NCBI GenBank assembly: GCA_030068145.1
Contig: JAPJBO010000732.1
Location: 1 to 64,000 of the forward strand
Direction: 5' to 3'
DNA from: Diplonema papillatum
Taxonomy: Eukaryota; Euglenozoa; Diplonemea; Diplonemida; Diplonemidae
DNA length: 64,000 nt
Of this stretch, positions 1 through 10,200 are shown one piece after another; position 1 is the first letter of the stretch, and each line of letters begins with the position of its first letter. A model generated the notes under the pieces. The model was given only the letters and a program-made list of their open reading frames with translations. It searched no databases and was not told where the DNA came from. The translations under genes were made by a program, and so were the position numbers.

Positions 1-39
1 TGGAAACGGGCGTTGGTGAACTTGCACGTGTGTAGGTCA

Positions 40-570
40 AGAAGCTGCCAGACACCTCGCAAGCTAGTTTGAGCGCCTTGGTTGGAATCTCTACATTCTC
101 CACAATTCGAAACCAGTTCACTCACAGCCGAACACGATGCAACCCAACAATAGCTGACCCAATCACAAAGACACCGTTGCAAGTCCAAGACAAGCTACCC
201 GACACCTCGCACCCATCGCAATTCTCGCAAGCTAGCTTGAGCGCCTTTGGCGTGTCGAGTTGAAATCTCTACGTTTTCCACAATCCAACACAATCACATT
301 GTACGTCTCAGTTCAATCATAGCCGAAAACAACGCAACCCAACAATAGCTCATCCCATCACAAAGACACACTTGCAAGTCCAAGACTAGCTTCCCGACAA
401 CTCGCACCCATCGCAATTCTCGCAAGCTAGCTTGAGCGCCTGTGGCGCGTCAAGTTGGAATTGCTACGGTTACATGACTCAACACAACGTTGTACGCCCA
501 GTCTCAGTTCATTCACAGCCGAACACAACGCAACCCAACAACAGCCACTTACAAACACACAACCACAACA
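40..570 (+). repeat. ~190-bp direct repeats in the last intron of eL36 copy 1
   Basis: Imperfect direct repeats about 190 bp long, each with a core like CAATTCTCGCAAGCTAGCTT followed by TTGAGCGCC, a line ending in TCTACGTTTTCCACAATCC, and a line with CATCCCATCACAAAGACACA. The same units fill the matching intron of the second eL36 copy, so they were present before the genes duplicated or have been homogenised since. The units decay towards the window edge. No coding content is seen in them. Confidence 0.75.
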
Positions 571-571
571 G

Positions 572-751
572 GTCGTTGGTCTGACCCCGTACGAGAGACG
601 GTGCTGCGAGTTGCTGAAGGTGCAGCGTGAGAAGCGTGCCCTCCGATTCTGCAAGAGACGATTGGGCTCGTTCGCGCGCGGCAAGAAGAAGAGGGAGGTT
701 CTCTCCAACCTCATGAGGAAGCAGGCGGCCAAGAAGGGAACGAAGCCGTAG
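572..751 (+). CDS. RPL36: 60S ribosomal protein eL36, copy 1, last exon only (gene starts outside the window)
   Basis: Sixty codons ending in TAG, base-for-base the same as the last exon of the complete copy at 1504-2788. It encodes the conserved eL36 C-terminal half, starting [17 protein letters not shown] and rich in Lys/Arg; the human protein has FAPYERRAMELLKV at the same place. The acceptor is AACAG just before position 572. eL36 is a structural protein of the large ribosomal subunit. The sequence after the stop differs completely from copy 2, so the duplicated unit ends at or very near the stop codon. The earlier exons should lie upstream of the window; whether this copy is complete cannot be seen. 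Confidence 0.85.
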   Translation, partial: VVGLTPYERRCCELLKVQREKRALRFCKRRLGSFARGKKKREVLSNLMRKQAAKKGTKP

Positions 752-1503
752 AGGCGCGCGTCGCCGATCTTTCCTTTTTTTTTCCCTGCCCGCACGCGAT
801 GTAAGCAGCTCGTGGACCTTTTCTGCTGGCGAGTCTCAGCGTGAACAGGAAGGTTTCCGCGGGTGAGTCGTCATGTGTGTGTCATCAGCCTTTCTTTGTC
901 TTCCTCTTGCTTTTTCATCTGCCTTACCCTTCTTCTTAGTTCGGTCGCTGCACAACGTGGGGCTGCTTCAGTAGCCTGAGCTACGAGGTGCACGCTTATC
1001 CACTGACGTTGCTTTTTCGACGGGAGGGTTGGCTGTTGGCTAATGTGATCCGACAGGAAACAGAGTTGTGTAGTTTTGGGTTGCTCTGTTACTTCTTGAC
1101 GGCAAACCGTTGGATGCCCGTTAGATGAGCAGGGGCCAAAGTCAAATCTGTGTTGCAAAGTGCATGGGAACCGAGCTGCGAAAGTCCATCTTGAAGCCTG
1201 TGCGGCATCGCGAGCGAAGACTCTCCCCTCCGGATGAAAGGCATGCACGTGCTCGAAAGACGTGGCGGGAACGCAATATGCATCGGCCCGCTGCCAATGA
1301 AATAAATGATGAGAGAAATCCGGAGGTCTTGTCGCTCTATCCAGACTGACTCGAGGAAACCCTAACGAATCAAAGATTAGCGATACCAGAGTTCGTGTCG
1401 TGCCATCATTCATCCTTCAGCATTCGGCGGTGCTGTCCTCGATCATATTTTACCGACCAGCACACACTTCAGGGGAAAAAAGAATAAAGAGGAAGAAGGC
1501 AAG
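752..1503. other. Intergenic, between the two eL36 copies
   Basis: No gene recognised. It holds the 3' flank of copy 1 with a T-rich run near 770-782 and the presumed promoter/5' UTR of copy 2. A CACACTTCAG at about 1461-1470 followed by an A/G-rich leader sits some 35 bases before the copy 2 ATG and could be a leader splice acceptor. Confidence 0.5.
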
Positions 1504-2788
1504 ATGGTCTCACACTGGGCCGAGATGAAGAAGTCGAAGGCCGTTGTATGTCCTTTCGCGTTTTTGCCTATATTGTTGTCCCCTACCGGTTCCTGCCTCC
1601 CCGGCCGTGTTTAAAAGGCCCTCGCCGGAGCAATATCGATGCGATCATCTTCAAGTTGCAAGTCCTCTGAACAGAATCGGTGTTCTGAAGCCGGGCCACC
1701 CGTATTCCCTGGAACTGCATTGTCTATGCGATAGTCCGCTTTACGTGATTGTGACGGTCAATCACGTAAAGCGGACCATCGCAAATGCATTTCTTGCAGT
1801 AATCTGTTTTCCCTTCCACACACAGACGCCGAAGTCGGCGAACGGCGCGCGTGTCGGTATCAACAGCGGGTACAAGACAACCAAGCGTGTTCGCCCGATC
1901 AGGACGCACCAGAGGCAGGCCCTCCAGAAGACGAAGCTGAACGCCGTCCGTGAGGTCGTCCAGGAGGTATGTTCACATCGTTCGCTGAAAACGGGCATTG
2001 ATGGACTTGCAAGTCCAAGACTGAAGCTAATCGATAGCACGCACCCATCGCAAACTTCGCAAGCTAGCTTGAGCGCCTTTGGCGTGTCGAGTTGGAATCT
2101 CTACGTTTTCCACAATCCATCACAACCACATTGTACGTCTCAGTTCAATCATAGCCGAAAACAACGCAACCCAACAATAGCTCATCCCATCACAAAGACA
2201 CACTTGCAAGTCCAAGACTAACTACCCGACAACTCGCACCCATCGCAATTCTCGCAAGCTAGCTTGAGCGCCTGTGGCGTGTCGAGTTGGAATCTCTACG
2301 TTTTCCACAATCCAACACAATCACAATGTACGTCTCAGTTCAATCATAGCCGAAAACAACGCAACCCAACAGTAGCTCATCCCATCACAAAGACACACTT
2401 GCAAGTCCAAGACTATCTACCCGACTACTCGCACCCATCGCAATTCTCGCAAGCTAGCTTGAGCGCCTGTGGCGCGTCAAGTTGGAATAGCTACGGTTAC
2501 ATGACTCAACACAACGTTGTACGGCCAGTCTCAGTTCATTCACAGCCGAACACAACGTAGCCCAGCTACAGCTGACCCACTCACAAACACACAACCACAA
2601 CACAACAGGTCGTTGGTCTGACCCCGTACGAGAGACGGTGCTGCGAGTTGCTGAAGGTGCAGCGTGAGAAGCGTGCCCTCCGATTCTGCAAGAGACGATT
2701 GGGCTCGTTCGCGCGCGGCAAGAAGAAGAGGGAGGTTCTCTCCAACCTCATGAGGAAGCAGGCGGCCAAGAAGGGAACGAAGCCGTAG
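1504..2788 (+). CDS. RPL36: 60S ribosomal protein eL36, copy 2 (three exons, complete)
   Basis: Exons 1504-1545, 1826-1966 and 2609-2788 join in phase 0 to give 120 residues. Donors are GTATGT in both introns; acceptors are CACACAG and CACAACAG. The middle exon gives the lineage-variable N-terminal region ([17 protein letters not shown], compare human AVGLNKGHKVTKNV) and the last exon the near-invariant [11 protein letters not shown] core. eL36 is a large-subunit protein on the cytosolic ribosome. The first exon encodes only 14 residues; ATG 1504 is the first in frame and ATG 1525 a weaker alternative. The start is an unusual extension ([10 protein letters not shown]) compared with other eL36. 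The second intron is packed with the ~190-bp repeats described separately. Confidence 0.9.
1728..1782. other. Strong hairpin in eL36 intron 1
   Basis: Arms TCCGCTTTACGTGATT (1735-1750) and its exact reverse complement (1760-1775) around a 9-base loop; pairing resumes outside after a 2-base mismatch (TGCGAT with ATCGCA). It lies wholly inside the first intron, about 50 bases before the acceptor. Confidence 0.8.
1995..2600 (+). repeat. ~190-bp direct repeats in eL36 copy 2 intron 2
   Basis: Three imperfect units beginning near 2040, 2235 and 2427, each with CAAGCTAGCTTGAGCGCC followed by TCTACGTTTTCCACAATCC. Nearly identical units occur at 40-570, in the matching intron of copy 1. Confidence 0.8.
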
Positions 2789-3512
2789 GAAACCGAGCTT
2801 CTCGGCAAAAAAAAAAAAAAAACATATAGCGAACGCGATCACCATCTTCCTGCCTCACACGATCTAGCGCCACACGAAGCAGCAAGAGCAACACGCAAAA
2901 ACCCTCACCGGTGTTCGCCAGCTCACCAATTCCAATCAGAAACTCGCCGTGCCGTCCGCGGACGGGTTGTCTGGATGCTTTGGATGAATACTTCTCTTCA
3001 GCATTGCAGGTACCGGGAAGCCCAAGCGAAGTACGGACCGAAGCTTCCCCAGAACCAACGCGAAAGGAAAATTAACAACACGTCGCGTAACCCGTATACG
3101 ACTGCGAAGACGCAGTGCCTCCTCCTACGGCAGTCAGCAATCAAGCAGTCGGCTGTTTATGATTAGGGGTTAAACCGAGAGCTGCGAAACGCAGGAAGCG
3201 CCATGAATGCTCTCGAGACAAGACGTTAACAACACATGCAGACCGGAGACGCTGAAAGCCACCGTATCCGAGCACGTGCACGCACCGCCGCCCCCTCCTT
3301 CCATCGCGAGTGCTGGGGCCAGGGCGGGGGTCGCATTTATTTTTCCCTCAGCGCGGCCTGCAGAAAATAAAGCGAGAAAGAAGGAAAGCGCCAAAAAATA
3401 AAAGAGAAGGAAACGATCAGGGGGGGCAAAGCGGCCGAGCTCTCCCAGCGAGAGAGAATCAGATGCGTCCAGCTTTATTTTTTTTTGCAGACCCTTTTTT
3501 GGCTTCCCGTTC
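2789..3512. other. Intergenic, downstream of eL36 copy 2
   Basis: No gene recognised. An A-run sits at 2807-2822. A lysine/arginine-rich open stretch can be read across about 3010-3174, but it has no start, no known motif and low-complexity composition, so it is not called. Confidence 0.45.
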
Positions 3513-3735
3513 TTTTTTGTATAAGCACCTGCTTTGTAGGAAATGCTTGAGGAGACTGCCAGTTGCGATAGATCAAAGGAGGTAAATGTGCTGTAGCCCA
3601 CACGAAACACAGGTAAATCTGGGTTTAGTGGCGGGCGTAAGCGTTCAACAAAAAAGACCCACTTTGTAGTTGTATTGTTTTCTCCCCCTCTAGCCTCCTT
3701 CGAAATGAGCACAAGGCAGTCCCTCGAGTATTTTT
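3513..3735 (+). repeat. Dispersed repeat family 1 (~220 bp), copy 1
   Basis: The core runs from TGTATAAGCACCTGCTTTGT through GGGTTTAGTGGCGGGCGTAA to GGCAGTCCCTCGAGTATTTT. The same sequence recurs at 37665-37888 and 61182-61378, in shorter form at 44612-44739 and 44821-44961, and decayed at 14260-14420. All copies are on the + strand. I see no protein and no convincing pol III boxes; it behaves like a short non-autonomous element of unknown class. Confidence 0.8.
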
Positions 3736-3908
3736 GTGTCCTAACAAATGCAATTGGAGCACAAAAACTTTTCGATGGCGGCGTACTGTTGTCACTCCAG
3801 TCTCCAGTTAGATGGAGAAACAGGTTTGGACGAAGTGCGCACCAAGGTATGTCGCACCTTGCATACAAGAGCTTTCATAATGAAAGTCTACCTCAAAGAA
3901 GCAACCCA

Positions 3909-4047
3909 GGCTGCGGGGCCCCGGGGAGACCCCGGGCGGCCGAGCTGGCCAAAGGACTCAACCCCGACTACGCCGACGACAACAAGCTGCTCAAGGACGC
4001 GGGGCCCTCGTCCCCGCTCGAGGCGGCGACCCCCGTGAAAACAGGCG
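3909..4047 (+). pseudogene. Fragment of RED exon 1 upstream of the intact RED gene
   Basis: About 139 bases match RED exon 1 from roughly 4469 to 4619, including the codons for AKGLNPDYADDNKLLKDAG. It lacks about 12 bases (the PYRNR codons are lost) and carries substitutions such as Leu-Thr to Pro-Ser. It ends where a different sequence begins, with no splice signals that would join it to a gene. It is best read as a short, decayed duplication lying about 160 bases before the true start codon. Confidence 0.85.
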
Positions 4048-4202
4048 ATTCCAACTCGCAGATATTTTTTCCCATAAACTCTATACACAGTAGAGACTCT
4101 ACAATACCGACTTACTGAACACACAAAAAGCGGTCTGAGCAAGAGAACGAAAAACACCAGACTGCACATCAACTTCGGTTGATCGTCGGCCAACACAACA
4201 CA

Positions 4203-7200
4203 ATGTCGACCCCATTCCAAACACCTGGGCGGTTCAAGGCGTCCGACTTCAAGGAGATGCTGAAGACGCCGTCTCGCGGTCCAGCAGCAGCGTCTGCAGC
4301 GACACCCGTCACGTTCGGCGGCAAGCGCGGCGGCGGCGGCGCCGGGGCCGCCGGGAAGGAGAAGCGCGAGAAGAAGCCGAAGAAGAAGGACGCTACCGCC
4401 GCCGCCGCCGACGGCTCGGCGGACGGAGAGTCCGCTGCCGCCGCGGCTACCCCGGGTGGGAAAGGCGGCTGGCGCGGGGCCCCGGGGGAGACTCCGTACC
4501 GCAACCGGGCGGCCGAGCGGGCCAAAGGACTCAACCCCGACTACGCCGACGACAACAAGCTGCTCAAGGACGCGGGGCTCACGTCCCTGCTCGAAGCGGC
4601 GACCCCGGTGAAGACGGGCGCGTACAACACCCCGATGCTGCGGACGCCGGTCGCCGTCCGCGCGCAGCACGCGGGCATCGTGGCGAAGGAGGGCGCGATC
4701 CCCAACCCGGAAGCCGAGGACCCGGACAAAATAGCGGCCGACCGGCAGCGGAACGTGAAGGAGGAAATCGTCAAGTCGAAGTTCTTGGGAGGCGACCTCA
4801 AGCACACGCACCTGGTCAAAGGAGTCGACGAGGTGCTCTACCAGAAGGAGGTTGAGCGCATCGGCGAGCTGGAAGCCAAAAAAGCGCGGGAAGCGGAGGA
4901 GCGGAAGCGGCAGCTGGCCGAGAAGTTCGTCCTTGCCGCCAAGAACGACTTCAAAGCCGAGACGGCCGACGGCGCCGCCCTGGTCTTCGGCAGCACCCTC
5001 GGCCGCTCCGTGTACGAGGCGGCAAAGGCGCGGCAGGCCACCCGGTGCGTGCTGACCCCCGGCCGGACCGTCTTCACGTTCGCCGTCCACGGCGACACCG
5101 AGGACGACATCCCGCAGATGAGCTCGCTGCCCAGCGAGTCGAGCCTCAGCAAAGGTGTGCGCAGGGTCCTTTCAGGGTCGGGGTTTCTGATGTTTTCCTT
5201 AAGGAATTGCCTTGTGGGAGGTGATTCTGTCTCCGCAAACCCGCACTCGGTGGCCCTAGCGGGCCCCTTCGTGTCCTTTGAAAGAAGGCGGCCGTCTTGT
5301 CCAGGAAAGAGGGCCTCTCATCTATGGGAGGCCCGACTCGAGCAAGAAGAAGTTGAAACCATTCAAATTGAAACGACAAAAAAGGTAAGGCGGGCAGAGC
5401 CCCGCTATGCGCCGTGCCTTGGACGGAGCTTTGATTTTTGCGACAACCAGTAACCACCTCCTCAGTGAGCATACTTGTTGCCGGACCAAGGAGTCTAACA
5501 CGTGTGCGAGGCTTAGGGTGTCAAACCCACAAGCCGCACTGAAAGGGAGATGTGCCAATCCTTGAGGACGCAGCACAGCCCGATCCTGATTTATAGGAAA
5601 GGGATTTGAGGTTAAGTACACTTGTTGGGACCCGAAAGATGGTGAACTATGCCTGGATAGGACGAAGCCGGGGGAAACCCTGGTGGAGGTCCGTTGCGGT
5701 GTTGACGTGCAAATCGCTCGTCAAAGCTGGGTATAGGGGCGAAAGCCATCTAGTAGCTGGTTCACTCTGAAGTTTCCCTCAGGATAGCTGAAAATAAACG
5801 TTGGCAGCGAACCTGAACGCGTACGCTGCCTAAAGAAAACAACTGCAATGTCGGGTGGGCTGTCTGATACTTGCTGTCGTCGGGAAAAAAATGAACGTTG
5901 GCAGCGGTTAAACCTGAACGCGTACGCTGCCTAAAGAAAACAACTGCAATGTCGGGTGGGCTGGTCTGACACTTGCTGCCGTCGGGAAAAAAACGAACGT
6001 TGGCAGCGGTTTAACCAGAATACATGTCCGATTCAATCGGTTTCTTGTCCCTTTGGCAAAGATTCGTTGCCGCGTAGTAATATTGTTCACGGTTCGTTTT
6101 CCACCTGCAAGGTTTGAGGCTTTTTTTTAGGCGGATACCTGCTCACTCGCCGGATACCTGCTCACTCGCCGGATACCTGCTCACTCGCCGGATACCTGCT
6201 CACTCGCCACAAAACCCCGTTCAATACCCCACAGCGAAGCTGCTCGAATCGCGGGTGTCGGCGAAGGTTCTGCAGGCCATCGGGAGCATCTTGCTCGGGA
6301 AGGGCAAAGGAGAGTACGACACGATGAAGCAACGCAAGCACCTCGAAAAGGAGCGCAAGGCACGGCAAGCCCGAGAGGCCCAAGAGCGCGAGGTCACTCG
6401 CAGCCGCCTCGCTGGGACGGGCATCCACATCATCGGCTCCTTCAAAGCCGGCAACGACGACGCGTCGAATCAGCAGCCGACGGAAGAAAATATGGACGAC
6501 CTTTTTATAGAAGCACCTTTCGAAGGCATGTTCGGCGATTTGCCGTCGGAGGAACACGGGTCCGTGGATAGGTCTTCTTCGATGATGCCGACGCCGCAAC
6601 TTCGGGGTGAGTCCGAAGCCAAGGGGGAGGATGGTTTGAAGCACGGCCAGGCAGGGCTGCAGGAGAAGAATCAAGGTGGCGATCAATCGGTTGCGAGGGA
6701 CGTAGTCGTAGAGCCCGAAGACGACGATGATGAAGGCAACGACTGGGCTGTGAGAGAGCTGCTTGGCGAGAAGGCCAAAGTAGCCTTGACAGCCCCCGCG
6801 CAAACACCATCCGACGCAGCCGTAAAAGCCACGGCGGCGGAGGCCGTCGCGCTCCGCCAGCAGCAGTCTGCCAACTTGGAGATCGGTGTGCTCTTCTTCC
6901 CAGTCTATACCCCCCTCTGCCAAAACATGAAACATCCCCCCCCCCCCCCCAGGGTGCTTATTAAGGGGTGTTACATGTTACGGGTCGGGGGCAGGGGGGG
7001 GGGGGGGGGGGGGGGGGGGGACCCCCCCCCCCCCCCTCCTGCATGGCTGGCAGGTCAAGCGACCGACTCCCCAACTGCCGCTGGCCAGGTCAGGCTGGCA
7101 CGACAAAGGAGTTACGGAGGGCGGCAGCTTGGGCAATGCCGACTTTGCGGAGGCATTCAACGGAAGGAGTTCCGTGCGGCAGATAAGAGCCGACCGATTG

Positions 7201-10200
7201 CGGGGTATTGATATACCCAAGAAGTACAACACCACTTCACACGTCTCGGAAATGGTGGGCATCTGGGCTTCCATCGCACAAGTGCGCATCGCCAAGGAAC
7301 TAAGTGTATCGAGCTCCTTTGTGCTGATCTTGGACGGAACGACACTGAAGCACGCAATGCAGATGGAGGTGTATGTAGTTATCCTACGCTACTTCGTCTC
7401 ATCGTTGTGCGCAGTTAAAGAAACTGCCTTGGGACTCGTGGGGTTCGAGGCTTCCGACGATACAGATGGCAACACCATCTTCTTGAAGTCTCGTGCGATG
7501 CTTGCAGATTTCGGCGTTGCGGCACAGCAGATAACGGCAACCTGCAGTGATTCGGGATCGAATCTAGCGGGGCACATCACAGGGGTATACGGTTTGTTGA
7601 AGAAAGATTTCAACCCTCAGTGTGCCCGTGTTCCGGACTTTTCGCACCGACTGGAGACCGAACTTGAGCGAGCCTTCGATTCATCCGTTGTTGAAGAAAT
7701 CACGGAAGCAATTCTTACGATGGAGGCGAACGTCCGGAAAGCTTTATCGCCGACTCAGGCGTTTCGCTAAGCTGCAAGGCTTTGCTGCGGGTCCCAAACC
7801 ATCCCTCCATTGCTCTATTCGGTGGTTGCCAAAAACCTTTCGTCTGTGGGAGAAGGCCGCTGCATTGTGGCCACTCTGGAAGATGTTTCTGGAACAGCGC
7901 TCGCGGGACTGGCACTCCGCGGATGCCAAGAAGGGTAAGGATAACCTCGCAGCGAAGCGAAAGGAGCTGCTTGGCGTTTTTGGGAAGGAGCGCAGGGCTC
8001 AGCAGTTCCAGCAGTGGTACCCTGTACTAAGGATGTTGCGCAATATCTCGCTGGCCTCGCAGCATCAAGAGCCCACCGTTCTGCATTTGCAGTTTCGGTT
8101 GAGCCGAGCTCGTATGGCCATCGAAGGGATGACCGATGGCAACGAAAACAAACGTCGCTTGGCGAAGGTCGCGAAGGCGCTCGAAGCCGTCGAGGAAAAG
8201 ATAAAGAAGGATGACCACGCCGTAGCTCTCTCTCTCATTCTTGACGTACAAAAAATGCAGGTGCTCTCCGGAGCCGACTTGAAGGCGTACGGTAACGAAG
8301 AGTACGCCTATTTGGCTGCTTTCGTCGGGAGGTTTGAAGCGAGCTCCGTACAGAAGGACTGGCAAGACATAAAAATTCTTGCCGTTCAGTTCAAGGACTT
8401 GGGGTGGAACGCCTGGACCGGAGTATTCGCAACCCTAAAAGAACAAGGCAGCCAGAGAGCCATTGACGTGTTGGCGCTGCGTCCACTGCGACAGATCGTC
8501 GTCCGTTGAATGCCTCCGCAAAGTCGGCATTGCCCAAGCTGCCCCCCTCCGTAACTCCTTCGTGCCAGCCTGACCTGGCCAGCGGCAGTTGCGGAGTCGG
8601 TCGCTTGACACCGGGTGACCTGCCAGCCATGCAGGAGGGGGGGGGGGGGGGGGTCCCCCCCCCCCCAACCTGCATTCCGGGCCGAAGACTTGATGTAGCC
8701 CCAAACACTTAGAGGCAAATACCCTGAACACGAAACTAAGCCCCCCCCCGCACACACCAGACTCACACCGTCCTGTCTGCCGACACTCAGGTTCCACGCT
8801 GATGATGGTCCGCCTTATGTGTCCGTGGCTTAAAGGACCGAAACACGGCGCGGACGGGACCAGTGCGGTGTTGAGCACATACCCATTCCAAGCACGTTCT
8901 TGCAACCCCCCCCCCCAAAAAAAAAAAAGCTCTCGTTCTGTCTCATTTTCGTCGACAAACAAGAAGTAAAGTAGTAACCCAAAACTCCGCATGTGTTCGA
9001 AGAAGACTTGCTGCTAGCATCAAACCTGTTCGTGGGGGCACACGCGCAATACCGTGTACATCGCAACCACCACGAGCGGGCCGGCAGGCGCATCAGCAGT
9101 AACAACATGGGGCTACACTCCGCTCAGGGGTTGCCCATGGCACACACTCATCACGTACACAAACACAACCCAATTTCTTTGCAGGACCGTCGAAAAAGCT
9201 GCTGTTCTCTGCAACCCGAGCGCAGCCCATGATGAACGTCTCTGTAGACGACGAGTACGCCGAGTGTTTCCCTGGGACGTGGGCTGGCCTGGACCGCTCC
9301 GGCTTCACCGCCGGCCTTGACGTCGACGCGGCCGAAGAAGGAAAAGCCGACCGCAGCGAGCGCGACCAAAAGAGGTCTGCACCTGAGCGGGGCCTCCTCT
9401 TCCCCGTTTTCACACTTCTTTTCCACCTGAAAATGAACCACCAGCAAGTCATATTCCACTCGCCACCGCTGTGATGAAGCGAAATGCTGTGGTTTAATTA
9501 ACCAGTTGGATTCCTCTTGTTCGTAACAGTTCCAAGCTGACATGCAAGAAGGCCTGGAAGAAATCAGGAGCCGCGGGTAGCACCCGAGAGGCACACACAA
9601 ACGATCCGCTTGTGGTACCCCCGAAAACCGAAGTAACGAAGTACGCAAGAACTCCGCACAAACTACGGAGGAACTACATTCTTATACTCCATGTGGCAGT
9701 ATACGTATCATGTACAATCATCTGCGACGCGAAAGTAGCCGTGCAGTACCACCGTCGAGCTTGAGAAAAGGCAAACCAACTGTTTCCCGAATTCTACTGC
9801 GTTTCACCGAGGGTGGCGTAAATACTCTTTTTGGGTGGTCGTCGCCCGATGCCCACCATCAGTTGAGCGTGGTTTTGAAGAAATTGTATCCCCAACCTCG
9901 TAAACCTCGAAATATGCCAGAAGTTCTCTCGAGCTTGAGTGCACCGCCGACCCACACCACTGACCCCTAGTATCGACCGGTGAAAAAAACAGGGACGAAC
10001 AGCGCCAGAAGCATCGCGAGGACATGGAGCTAAAAGCGTTGCAGAAGACAATGGAACGGTGTGGTTTTTTCATCTTCAGTTTTGCGTTCTTCTCGAGGTG
10101 TTTTGCGTAGCGCCGCTTCGGTCTGCAGGAGGGGGAAGGATCCGGCCACTCTAGCGAAGGGGAGGATATTTTGTCCGCATTCCACTGCCTCGGACGCCTC

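Noticed and set aside
4520-4560. YADD motif suggesting a reverse transcriptase
   Set aside because: The motif is part of NPDYADDNKLL in RED, matching the family's NKDY region; no other RT motif is present.
3888-5090. 400-codon minus-strand frame
   Set aside because: Antisense of RED exon 1 and its upstream echo; Gly/Arg/Val-rich with no homology.
5199-5235. SSU rRNA-like TTAAGGAATTG near the start of RED intron 1
   Set aside because: Only about eleven bases agree and the flanks do not match SSU rRNA; chance similarity.
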